Shown here: positions 32,582 to 42,639 of the stretch, in pieces
Layout of the letters: every line of letters begins with the position of its first letter
Numbering within the stretch: position 1 is the stretch's first letter
NCBI GenBank assembly: GCA_008828725.1
Contig: MEHQ01002932.1
Location: 62,001 to 126,000, forward strand
Direction of reading: 5' to 3'
Source: Saccharina japonica
Lineage: Eukaryota; Sar; Phaeophyceae; Laminariales; Laminariaceae
DNA: 64,000 nucleotides
Translations under genes and position numbers: made by a program
Notes under the pieces: model-generated
What the model saw: only the letters and a program-made list of their open reading frames with translations
The model's database searches: none
Told to the model about the DNA's origin: nothing

Positions 32582-32850
32582 TACCACCTCTGGGACACCC
32601 TTCGAACCCGTCTGGCTGGAGACGAGGAATACGCCCCGACGGGCGAGTACCTCTGACCTTTGGATGGCGCCACCGGATACTCCAATGCATTTATCGCGGG
32701 GCCCTTGCCCCCCCTTCAGTGCCAGAACCCCCTGCCAACTGGAACAGAGGTTGTCGGATGCTTCGAGGACTCGAGTACAGGCAGACTGCTTAGTTCAGAC
32801 ACGCACGTTCTCAGCGTGCTACTATAGGTGAATACGCCATGACAGCGCAG
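32582..32850 (+). pseudogene. WSC pseudogene, exon matching 7363-7638
   Basis: YHLWDTLRTRL, YAPTGEYL, PLDGATGYSNAFI and PTGTEVVGCFEDSS align in order with the functional exon. The Trp codon is TGA at 32654-32656. The segment is 12 bases shorter before the stop and 5 longer near the end, where GCGTGCTACTATAGGTG resembles a MITE family 1 terminus. The donor context CATGACAGCGCAG/GTG is conserved. Confidence 0.8.
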
Positions 32851-33757
32851 GTGCATTATATTCGTTACGGGATAGGTGTGATATCGGCGAAGAAAAGCTG
32901 TAATGCAGCGCTAATAAACGACACTGGCCTTCTTTCCCCTGGCTGTCAGTCATAGTCGGTTAGAGATTTGGACAAAGTCGGTTGAGAAACCTGTAGTACA
33001 GCGGCATTGTACGGCATTAGCTTTCTTGCCCCTAACTCTGGACGTTTCGTCACTTAGAGATGGGCGCAACGTCAATTAACAAATATTCTGTAGTACCGCG
33101 CCAATATGGTATATTGACCCTATTTCCCGAAGCTGTTCCTGTGACAAGGTAAACCTCGGAGAAAATCGTGTTGGCGTAGAAAACGGCCATTCGTACTTAC
33201 TGAAACGGCGTCACGGTGGGGATCACGCCTGTTCGACAAAGGCTCAAGTGTTTGGTGCACGCTGACGCTTTCTGACGGGCAGCCAACGAGCCACGCTACA
33301 GCATTGGGGGGATTCATGCGGGTACCTACAGTGGTGATACAGCGTTGTCAGGTTGCTCGCATGAACTCTATTCCTCGCCAAAATGCCGATTCCTAGGAAA
33401 CCCGTACCAGGTGCACGGTGTGAATCACCACAGCCCCCGCAGACTCAGCACGAGAGCAATGCCAACGGTAGGACTGGTCCCTTGTTTGTTGCGTTCCTTA
33501 CGCGAAGGGGTTTGTGTGCGTAACCCGATCAGCACATTTATGCGCTACTGCAGTGCTGAAACACGTAGCTGGTACTGTAGCAAACGCATCATGCTAACAG
33601 GCAGTCGCTCGCTTGACGAGCTCACCCCCCATCGAAACACATTGAGCCGAGTACGTGCACCTCCTAACGTGCTATGACTCGTAAGAGCACGGTGCATTGC
33701 ATGACTGCCCATCTTGCCTGGTTTTGCCTTCCACCATATGTGTCGCTTGTTCTGCAG

Positions 33758-33820
33758 ATCTACCACGAGCTGTGCGACAACGGAAACAACGCACACATCG
33801 ACATGCAATACGCCTATGAG
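33758..33820 (+). pseudogene. WSC pseudogene, exon matching 3498-3560
   Basis: 21 codons between TTCTGCAG and GAG/GTACGA read IYHELCDNGNNAHIDMQYAY plus E. Length, phase and most positions match the functional exon, but the first conserved Cys is Tyr and the FG pair is lost. Confidence 0.75.
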
Positions 33821-33954
33821 GTACGATACGCGTTTCGCTGCGATGTGTTTTGGGGAGTGACTTTCCTTCTCCGCTGAATGTTGCTGTACCTCGGCCTATT
33901 TCAAAGCCCTTCCTTTACTCGGAAAGTGAGTGATGTACATTATTTGACTTTTTC

Positions 33955-34197
33955 GTGGCACGTGTCGCGACATGCCGCGACACGCTACGGACGCTGCCGC
34001 GGCACGCTGTGGCATGTCGCGGCATGCCGAGACACCACACCCCACGACGTGTCGCGGCGAGTGTTGCGGAGAGTGTTGCGGCGAGTGTCGCTAACCCTAA
34101 CCCTAACCCTAACCCTAACCCTAACCCTAAACCTACGTGTCGCTGCATGTCGCGAAATGCCGCGGCACGTGCGTCGCGACATGCCGCGACACGAACC
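33955..34197. repeat. CGCG-rich palindromic cluster around a telomere-like block
   Basis: GTCGCGACATGCCGCGACAC occurs at both ends (about 33967 and 34172). Many GTGTCGCGGC, GTTGCGGCGAG and CATGTCGCGGCATGCC variants lie between. Each unit is close to self-complementary. CCCTAA units (34091-34133) sit in the middle. Confidence 0.8.
34091..34133. repeat. Interstitial telomere-like block 2
   Basis: About seven CTAACC units followed by one CTAAAC variant. Confidence 0.9.
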
Positions 34198-34399
34198 ACA
34201 AAAACGTCAAAATATTGTACGCCGCGATGAAAGCGTGATATTTCCCACGCTAGAGCGTGTAATTACTTCTGCGACATTTGGCCCATGCAATTATGTTGCG
34301 TGCTGTTGCATAGGTCTACGACTTGCCAGTTGTACTGGTACTAATCAATACACTACAGTACTGCGCACACATATATACTATTAAAAGTGCAGCAGGCAC

Positions 34400-35000
34400 T
34401 ATTAAATAATACCTCAGATAATGTCTCATTGGGTTCTAGCGGGTATTTAGGTACTACTTGGTAGACCTACGCATTGTCGATCTATGGTGGAACCACTGCG
34501 AGAGGTGACCAAGAGTCGTCAATACGCACAGCCTGGGTACATATTTTAACCTGGGTTCGTAGAAGTTAACTACACTGGTGAATGTACCGCTGAACCATAG
34601 AAACTGTCAAAGCGCCTTGAAACCGTGATACAACGTAATATGTCAGTATGTGATCTCCTCAGACAAGACTTCCGTGCACGCAGATATTTGTTTTTCTAGG
34701 GTCCCCTCAAGACACACAATCTAATCAATCCCTCAATATTACCGATATATCTAATAACCCGTATGTACCGCTACCTCGCAAGGTCCTCGTAGACCCGCCG
34801 CCTCCCAGTAATCCAGACAACCGAAACGAATGCCTTGCTGACATTGCATTCTCCACCGTACTATATCCGCTCACGGTTGGGACGGTTGGGGAAACCAATG
34901 GCCGAAACACATTGGCAACGTATGGCAGTGCTGATGTGCCGTCGACCCCGACCTGACGAAGAATGCCGAGATGCTGGCACCGGCGGAATGTAACATGGCC
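34400..35000. other. No gene recognised
   Basis: No motif, repeat or splice-bounded frame could be supported here. Confidence 0.35.
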
Positions 35001-35009
35001 TGCGCGGGT

Positions 35010-35185
35010 ATACGGTTGCGGTTACGGTTACGGTTACGGTTACGGTTACGGTTACGGTTACGCTTACGGTTACGGTCACGGCCACGGTTACGGTTACGGT
35101 TACAGTTACGGTTAAGGTTACGGTCACAGTTACGGTCACGGTTGCAGTTACGATTACGGTTACGGCTACGGATACGTTTACAAGT
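35010..35185. repeat. TTACGG hexamer array
   Basis: About 29 hexamers of GGTTAC type, regular to ~35090 and then degenerate (GGTCAC, GGCCAC, AGTTAC, GATTAC). It differs from the telomere-like hexamer by one base (C for G). Confidence 0.9.
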
Positions 35186-35382
35186 ATGTCGAGGGATGGG
35201 TTGATCTAGACCGACGTGAAATCTTTGAAATTGGCCACCGATGACTTACAAGAAAGGCTTCCCCAGGCCGCCCTGCAAACCGAAACGATGCTCTGCGTTA
35301 GAAACCCCCCCGTTGAGAAATAATGGAGTGCTCAACAACTATAGCACCCTGTGTGAAATATAATCGTTTCCCGGTACCCCAC

Positions 35383-35581
35383 CCGCTGTCCAGTCGTACA
35401 ACACTTTGCGGGCCTCCAGGTGTACGCATGACCGCCATCGAATAGGTGGCAGTGACCACGATGATGATACCCGTATTCCGCGTTCTCAACAACGTGTCCT
35501 ACGTCCTCTTGAATATTCGGTTCGAGAGCGCCCTGACTAGTGTCCATGTCTTGACGAACCTGGTTCTCGACAAATTTATTC
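35383..35581 (-). CDS. Unassigned exon candidate
   Basis: A 66-codon frame (plus one base) lies between a TGCTTGACAG acceptor and a CGG/GTGGGG donor. It contains NKFVENQVRQDMDTSQGALE and HHRGHCHLFDGGHAYTWRPA. Composition is balanced and protein-like, but no family was recognised and no neighbouring exon was found. The open frame extends from 35709 to 35332. Confidence 0.3.
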
Positions 35582-35989
35582 CTGTCAAGCACATATAATC
35601 GCACAACGCTTATCGATCGAACGAGTTGTCGGCATGCCGAATGTAGTGCACGACAAACGCAAACCCAAGCACCGGGGGGGGGAGAGGGGGGTAAAATGCC
35701 ACATGCCACCGCGGGTTGTTCAAAGTGCCGTCAAGTCCACGGTTAGTATACTGTCAGTTGACATGCACTATGGCGGGCACAACAAAACTCTGAAACCCAT
35801 GTCGTGTATCTAGTGGGGGTGCATCAAAACGAACACGATCCATTTTTGTGGGTAAGCCGGCGAACACTTCGCGGACAAGGAGAGGAGCGGAGGTGGCGCC
35901 TGATACGGTGGGGGCAGCACGTACATTTGTTCAGGATCCTCAATACTTTATCTATACTTTATACTATGAACATAAATACTATGAACATA

Positions 35990-36023
35990 TATATAATATA
36001 TATATATATATGTATATATATAT
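35990..36023. repeat. TA dinucleotide microsatellite
   Basis: About 30 bases of TA with two interruptions. Confidence 0.9.
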
Positions 36024-36312
36024 CCAACGCCAAACTTCGACCTGGCGAGAAATGAAAGGGCAGCCCGATGTATCTGCAACTATTCGTCCGTACACTATCG
36101 TTGTTGACCCCGGCGCTACCTTTTCTCGCCGTCTTGTCACTAGATGTCCCCCCGCGCTCCCTCGGTGGACGATGACAGAAGAAGCCGACGTGGCGGCATT
36201 CACACCCTCCAAGTGGGTTGAAAGGTGTCTCACACTCACCACACCTTTCCATGCTGAAGTTCGTGCGCTTCTTTGTTCTACCGTTCAAGGGGCTCCCTGT
36301 TCACTGCGTTTG

Positions 36313-36908
36313 CCTGGATTTTTCCGAATCCGTGGACCCAAGAGTTTCGACCAAAGTGGCCTCGATGTTTCGATTTTGTAGCACGACTAATCTGAAAAAC
36401 AAAACAACCCAAAACAAAGGAAAGTGCACAAGGGTTAATCTCCAAAAGCAAGGCGGCACGAGGACTAGCTTGTGCCAGCGAGGGCCTTCACGGTGTTGCC
36501 CGTATCGTGCGAGGGCTACGCGTAGAACATATATCTCGTTTCTGTTTGGAAATGCTTCGGAATGGAAAAAAGGGCGAACCGGGACTTTTCAATTAAAGGA
36601 CGCCTGGAATTTGCCGAATCCGTGGACCCAAGAGTTTCGATCAAAGTGACCTCGATGTTTCGAGCTTGTAGCACAAAATACCTGGAAATCGAAACAACCC
36701 CAAACAAAGGATAGTGTACAAGGGCTAACCTCCAAGAGCAAGGCGGCACGAGGACAATTGATAGCTTCCTTACTTGTGCCAGCGAAGACCTTCGCAGTGT
36801 TGCGTGTATCGTGCGAGGGCTACTCGTTGAACTTCTATATATCTCGTTTCTGTTTGGAACTGCTTCGTAACGGAAAAAAGGGCGAACCGGAACTTTTCAA
36901 TCAAATGA
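36313..36908. repeat. ~297-bp tandem duplication
   Basis: Units 36313-36608 and 36612-36908 share CCGAATCCGTGGACCCAAGA, GCAAGGCGGCACGAGGAC, TCGTGCGAGGGCTAC and GGAAAAAAGGGCGAACCG. Open frames in the two units do not stay aligned, so this is probably non-coding. Confidence 0.85.
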
Positions 36909-37510
36909 TGGAGACCCCAGAGAGCCTGTATCTCTCTACGAGTATATACGTAGGATGAAAAACCAGCACGGACACTGGGTGTGCTGGATGCCGACTTGTT
37001 CGAAGTACAACACGAACGACTAAATTCACCCTTGGATCCAGAGAACTCTTGAACCGAGAGACGTATAATATAATCATGCAAGGCGCAACGACTATTGAAG
37101 AAGTTCCAGCAGCGGAAACATATCCGTACTTTAAGTTAATATAGGATTCACGATTTATCGGCAATACCTCGAAGAGACACGGCGCAACAAATACTACATA
37201 TTATATCATATGGTTCCGGATGATACGCGTACGAACACAACCAAACCGAGCCTTTTACAAACATACAAGATAGTTTAGTCCATCCACTATTCAGGCCACA
37301 CATTTGACTTAGTCTCGAACACTGCGAGGGAGGAGAGGACAGCAGTACGGGTAACCGAGGACTGGTTTGAAGCCCGAAAACACAGCGTAGTTGTAACGGA
37401 GCACCCGTGGACGAAAGCGTGAAGGAATATGAACGAACCGCAACATACATTACCGTGTAGAGGTGTACATAAATATGTAGTATGCGTATTGCACTCGTAC
37501 CCGGTACCAG

Positions 37511-37854
37511 TTTTTTTGTTTTTGGTTTTGTCCATCCCATTTATTATCTTCGCCCTTCTTTTCTCTCTCCCTCTTTAGTCGTAACTCAGATCCGGGGTCA
37601 CTAAGTAGGCTCTTCTCCCCCCTCCCCACTAGGGTACTTGCCTTGCATTTTTATCGCGAGAAGATTTCAGCACTCTCTTCACTCGCCGACTTGCGTCGGA
37701 TTCCGCCTATACCCACGGCACGAAGGCGCTCTCAGCAATTGGTTCCTTTTTATTTTTTTCAAATAAAGTGAAAATCTCACCACGGTGGGATTCGGACTTG
37801 GGGACCAATGCCAGTAGTCTTTGATGCTGACCACTAGTCTGCCGGGGCGACCGG
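37511..37854 (-). mobile_element. tRNA-derived SINE, copy 6 (full length)
   Basis: Reverse complement of the family, from a TTTTTGTTTTTGGTTTTG tail through CAGATCCGGGGTCACTAAGT to the head at 37780-37854 (GGTCGCCCCGGCAGACTAG on the minus strand; B box AGTCCGAATCCCACC). Confidence 0.85.
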
Positions 37855-38214
37855 CTATGTATGCCGTATACATGCCATATTATATATTTGCGGGAATACG
37901 GTGCACCAAGGCGGACAGGATCGTGTCATATTGTCCCTGCCACGATCTCAGGGGTGCAGTGGCGCCAATCACCCCTTTGCTGGATTGTTCTACCTTGGGA
38001 TATTTCAAGACCAATTTACCTCGGTCCCTATGCTGATTGTACGCCCATTTTCTTTGGAAGTATCTTGCTGAGATGGAAAAAAAGAGCCACAAAGTAGTAC
38101 GATAACGTGATCTAAAACTGAAAAACAAATGCGGCAGATCTCCCAGAAGATGTGCACCTTTTCGATCCCCTAATACCTTTCTTTGCCTTCCCGATTTTCT
38201 GGCGTAGGTTTTAT

Positions 38215-39285
38215 AGCGCCTTGACGTCAGGACCAACAGAATATCGATCGATACGACAAATGGACAAATGAACACGGTCAGCGTCAGCCGGGTCAGCTTA
38301 AAATCATACAGTCGGTACACCAGCACACCAGACATCATCAGCGTATACCTATTATATGTATAAATACTTGTCATCGCAAAGTTATAGTGAGTAACCGAAT
38401 GGTATTTGTATATGTTGGTTTTTAAAAACCAACAGCTGTGATATCGAGGATTCCGTCGAAACCCATCTTTGCTAGCTGAGTAGATCCGAGTGTGATATTT
38501 TGATCGTAGACCTGGTTAAAAAAATACAGCCAACTAACTAAACTTCGGAGGCCAAAACACGAAAACGAATAACGTGATTGGGCCATTTGCGGCACTGGGC
38601 CCTTTCACGAAACAAAGTTCGTTACTCGTGACACATGAACACGGTCAACGTCATCAGCCCCGCCAGCTTGTAACTATACAGCCGCGGTACACCAGTACAC
38701 CAGGCATGAGCATACACACACCACGTGCCATCAGGAGTTACGGAATAACCGCAGACCAGGCATTATGTAATACGTACAGCCAGCACATGAGTGAACTTCG
38801 GAAGACAGAACACGAAATCAAGTACTGCCGTAGCGTGGCTGGGCCATTCGATGCATTCGGGCCGTTGACGAAATATGCTCGTGACTCGTGACACGTGACA
38901 CGATAAATATATGGAAAAATGAACAAGGGCAATGTCAGCTCCATCAGCCATATAACTTCACAGTCGGTACAACACAATACCAGAGGCATCGACATACAAC
39001 CATTTTTTACGCCGCATCACGGAGTTTACAGAGAAACCGCATACCAGATATGATACAGCCAGCAACTAAACGAACTTCTTCAGAGGAGCGAAAACGAAAA
39101 ATAATGCTGCTGTAACGTGATTTGGGCGTTGGGGGGGCATTGGGTCCTCTGTCGAAAAATGATCGTGAGTCGCGACACCCACAGCATTGGACATAACTTC
39201 GGAGGTTAGATAGAACAAAAAAGTGATTGGCCCATTAGCGGCATTGGGCCCTTTGACGAAGAATGTTCTTGTCTCGTCACACGGA
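38215..39285. repeat. ~280-400-bp tandem repeat array
   Basis: Three units carry ATGAACACGGTCAACGTCA followed by a TACAGCCGCGGTACACCAG block (38236, 38634, 38916). Four carry AACTTCGGAGG then CATTGGGCCCTTTGACGAA (38539, 38788, 39071, 39197). Identity between units is moderate. Confidence 0.75.
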
Positions 39286-39289
39286 AAAA

Positions 39290-39485
39290 TAGGCCTATAC
39301 TCTATGCCTTTAAGGCACGCCGCAGGCGAATATAGGCACATGGAGATAGGCACGTCGCAGGCGAAGCAATTTAATATAGGCACGATGAAAGGCAAAATGG
39401 CCAAAATATCACGACAAGGTGCCTGATATATGCCTGTCTATTTAAGGCATACCTGGTATGGCTGCCTATTTAAGGCATTCTACCT
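39290..39485. repeat. TAGGCA-type interspersed short repeat
   Basis: TATAGGCAC, AGATAGGCACGTCGCAGGCG and TATTTAAGGCAT each occur two or three times, partly in inverted orientation around 39400. Confidence 0.6.
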
Positions 39486-39490
39486 GCCTT

Positions 39491-40690
39491 AAGCCGCCTG
39501 GTCAGCCCTCTAAGTCATATAACCGACTAAAATCAGTTGGCTATAGGGTTTCATGATCAGGCATGAATGCCCATCTTGCCCAACACATACAGAGCCTGCT
39601 GTAACATGTTTTGAACTGCACCTACCTTCGTTTTCGGAGATGAACCCCTTCACGAACTACTTGGAATTAGTGTGTATTTTACCTTGGGAGTTGCACACCT
39701 GCGTGTTCGGGGACACACTACGTACGTACTTCGCATATACTTGAGTTAAGTTTGGGTGCAACAGCATGGCATAGAGCAGCTACTACTTTTGTACGAGGCA
39801 CAAATACATATAACATCAAAACAATGAGGTGGAGGTGTGCGTGTTATCTACGGCTGTAAGAATATCTAATCATAATAATCACAATTACAGCAGCGTACGG
39901 AGCTACGCAAAATGCCTCGCCTCGACTTGATAGTGTACACGTGCTGGCAGGTTGGCAGAATCCATCGCATTAATAATAAAATGCATTTTGTTCAACGAGC
40001 ACCGTTGCACACGATTATGCCACCATTCATCCTCGTGTTGTTGTTGTCTTCACATTAAACTCGTTTCAGTTTCTATCCCTATAGTCTGATCTAGCAAGAT
40101 CACAGCCCGTGGTCACAAAAGTGCTAGAGCCATCAGAGAATCCTAAAGAACACGCACACTTATCATAGCAGGGAAAGGATACACCAGTCCGAAGAGGTAC
40201 ACCTAAAATCCCTACAGCATGTTATGCGTGTCCAAAACTGAACTACACGCCCGCAATCTCCATTCGACTACAGCAGCATCGCCCCCCCCCCCCCTCCCAC
40301 TCTTTACCAATGAATTTGCCGACTACAGCGTAACTACTGTTTGAAGTGCTGTCTGTACAAAAACACATGGTAGGCATGGGAACAAGATGGAGCACGCAGC
40401 TGCTGTCTGAAGTGCTGCCGGAATGACAGTCCGCGGGCACACAGTGAAAAAGAACAGCCAACCAAAGCCATCACGTCAATTGACAATTACCCGAATATTT
40501 CCTGAACGTCTGTGTTAGGCACAGCATTATAAACATCGACACTGATTAGGAATCGTTCCACATTGAAGGGGTCTTCCACGATCAGTGACACAATAAGGCA
40601 CCCGGGGTGTCCGCGCCATCTCTGCCGCGTCTCTCTACAAAAACCAGTGACGTCATCCACACAGACCCAACAACAAAATTCAGGGGAAAA
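39491..40690. other. No gene recognised
   Basis: No supported exon, RNA or mobile element was seen in this 1.2-kb stretch, apart from a C-run at 40281-40296. Confidence 0.4.
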
Positions 40691-40699
40691 AAACGAAAT

Positions 40700-41330
40700 C
40701 AAATTGTCAACAAAAAATGTTTGTCCGTTCGCACGGGTCGATGTCGTCCGTGCTCCGGATGGCTGCTCCGCGCGTGCTGTGCTGTTGCTCGCGGACTGCG
40801 TGGCTGTGCTCCGGCGCGCGCTCCGGTGCCACTTGGCCAGTCCTAGCACGACCATCACTCGATCCGCTCCGTCCGTACCGCTCTACGTTGTTGTCCTTCC
40901 CAGTCGGCTCCTCGCTTTCTCCCTCGTTGCACTCAGGGTGCTTGGTCTGGAAAATAAAATTTCTCGCGCTGAAGGGATTGACCAGTCCAGACTTCAGCTC
41001 GTCGCCACACGCTCCCTCCTCCTTTGATGGCGAAGCCAGGTTACTGAGACAGTACAGCTCCCTCTAGCAAACACACCTAGGGCCGTGTACGTAGTGTCCG
41101 TCCACCTTTCTGATGGCGTCTGCCTCCGCGCACAAAAGTGAGATGGACATTGCTGTCTACACCGACGGCCAAAAAGGCCCGTGCATCTGAACTTTTGCGC
41201 CTGACGCACCAGTGCCGATCCAACTCTACCGCTGCACACGCTTCGCGGCGGGTGCGCAGCAGCAAGAAGGTATCGGTCCGCTTGAGGGTGAGCCTAGCCT
41301 TGCTCGCTAGAAAGACCCCCCCCCTCGCTA
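40700..41330. other. GC-rich island with open frames on both strands
   Basis: The stretch is clearly more GC-rich than its surroundings and open on the plus strand in two frames (40563-41027 and 40717-41067), then 41138-41596, with a possible GTGAGC donor at about 41287. Minus frames of similar length exist. No domain, repeat or paralogue identifies the true frame. An exon cluster or CpG-type promoter is possible. Confidence 0.35.
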
Positions 41331-41410
41331 TGGGCCATGCCAAAGCAAAAACTTTTCGACTTGGAAAATCATACCCTTCAGCTAATGATTTGTCGTTGTC
41401 GCGTACCGAA

Positions 41411-41465
41411 TTATTATTCCTTTTGCCACCTGATAATATGTATGTGCAGAGCTCTTATTTCAACC
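41411..41465. mobile_element. MITE family 3, one-sided fragment
   Basis: TTATTATTCCTTTTGCCACC and AGAGCTCTTATTTCAACC match the left arm of the hairpin element at 56383-56560. Confidence 0.55.
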
Positions 41466-41761
41466 TAACGTTTAGCATACAAATATGTGCAGTTCCCCCC
41501 CATGAATGCCTCCGCCGACTCCTCACCTACGTTTCACCAATCCAATCGGAAAGGGTGCCATGTACTTGTACCTTTCAATCAAATCTGACCAAGTGATTTT
41601 AACTCGTTATACATGGAGCAGGAGACGCTCCCTTAAACCATACATCGCTGTATAGGTGTATACCTACCTGGTGCGCAATAAAACCACCTCTGATTCGCAC
41701 CGTTAAATATACATATATATGCATATTTGTAAACATACACCAATAATTTCGAATCCACCTA

Positions 41762-41880
41762 TTTTGTCGTGGGCGGGTGAGAAAACTCTCAAACTCCAGC
41801 GTTGGTTCTGCCTCACCACTCTCCAACGATACCTTCGGTCTAGACATCAGGACAAAAGCAAGCACCACCATCTGAATCAT
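41762..41880 (-). CDS. Possible N-terminal exon with signal peptide
   Basis: A minus frame begins MIQMVVLAFVLM, hydrophobic after the start, then SRPKVSLESGEAEPTLEFES. It could open a secreted protein. The downstream donor (TAG/GTGGAT) is weak and no partner exon was found. Confidence 0.2.
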
Positions 41881-42011
41881 TGACGGAAAGCTCTTTTGCC
41901 TAGTCTACATCGTACCGTGAAGAGTCTGCGTATCAGAAAACACCAAGCAAGGGTGTTGTTGCTGTCCTCCGTCGTCACCCAATGACCCTCCACCCTCCAC
42001 CCTTCACTTAA

Positions 42012-42332
42012 CGGCACACAACGATTGGCGTTGACCGTTGGCCTCTCTACGGCAAGCTACGAAGTGTTTCAACCGGCATATCTGTTGTCGGATACGGCAA
42101 CCAACCGTCCCTGGCTATTGGCAGAGCTGTGGTGGTGCGGGATGTGTTAGCTGTCGGCTGTGCACCTGTGAGCTGTGTGGGCGTTGCGCTGTGCAAAACG
42201 CAAGGGCTGATGGAGACATTGGAAACGTTCAAGCCGCGGTTTGTTCGCGTACAGTACGGGACACCTAATAGGAAACAGGAAAGCTGGCCCAAGCTGGCTT
42301 TCATATTTGAGAGAGGGTATTCTCTACACTAA
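42012..42332 (+). CDS. Unassigned 3' exon candidate
   Basis: The frame is open for 106 codons from just after a TAA at 42009 to a stop at 42332. It reads RWPLYGKLRSVSTGISVVGY, then AVGCAPVSCVGVALC, and ends WPKLAFIFERGYSLH. Composition is protein-like. An internal Met (GLMETLE) or an unseen upstream exon could provide the start. No family was recognised. Part of it (RVQYGTPNRKQES) is echoed, inverted, at 42398-42434. Confidence 0.35.
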   Translation, partial: RHTTIGVDRWPLYGKLRSVSTGISVVGYGNQPSLAIGRAVVVRDVLAVGCAPVSCVGVALCKTQGLMETLETFKPRFVRVQYGTPNRKQESWPKLAFIFERGYSLH

Positions 42333-42434
42333 AATCAACATAACGACTCTAACATGTCTTGTGTTCCTCTAAATACCCGTCTGGCTTTCTATTCAGCCTG
42401 CTTTTTGTTAGGTTTCCTGTACTGCACTGCGTTG
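42250..42434. repeat. Imperfect inverted repeat
   Basis: GTACAGTACGGGACACCTAA at 42250 and, on the opposite strand, GTGCAGTACAGGAAACCTAA ending at 42434 form ~36-base arms around a ~110-base loop. Confidence 0.5.
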
Positions 42435-42639
42435 CCAACTCTGCGCAATTCATTTTGACTACATTGATTACACATTGTTTCAGGTGGCAAAACGTTTGTG
42501 ACGGATGACAGCAGTTTGTCGTTGCTGGTTAAGTGGATATGATTCCAGTGCTTCTTGGTTTCGCTTGGCTTAGAAACAATGAGTGATACATGCATATATA
42601 TCACACCCTGGACAATTCCTATTTCAATAGTCTATTGTG

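Larger units (their letters stand above)
28118..33820 (+). pseudogene. WSC-gene paralogue, inverted and decayed
   Basis: Four exons of the minus-strand WSC gene recur in the same order on the plus strand: ~28118-28194, 29249-29386, 32582-32850 and 33758-33820. They share residues, acceptors and phases. Damage: an 8-base insertion (TACTGCTG) and a lost donor in the first; +5 bases and a stop in the second; a TGA for the Trp codon at 32654 and net -7 bases in the third; the conserved Cys replaced by Tyr in the fourth. Counterparts of the first WSC core, the 90-codon exon and the final CWC exon were not found. It is a non-functional copy of the same gene, not a recoded one. Confidence 0.75.
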
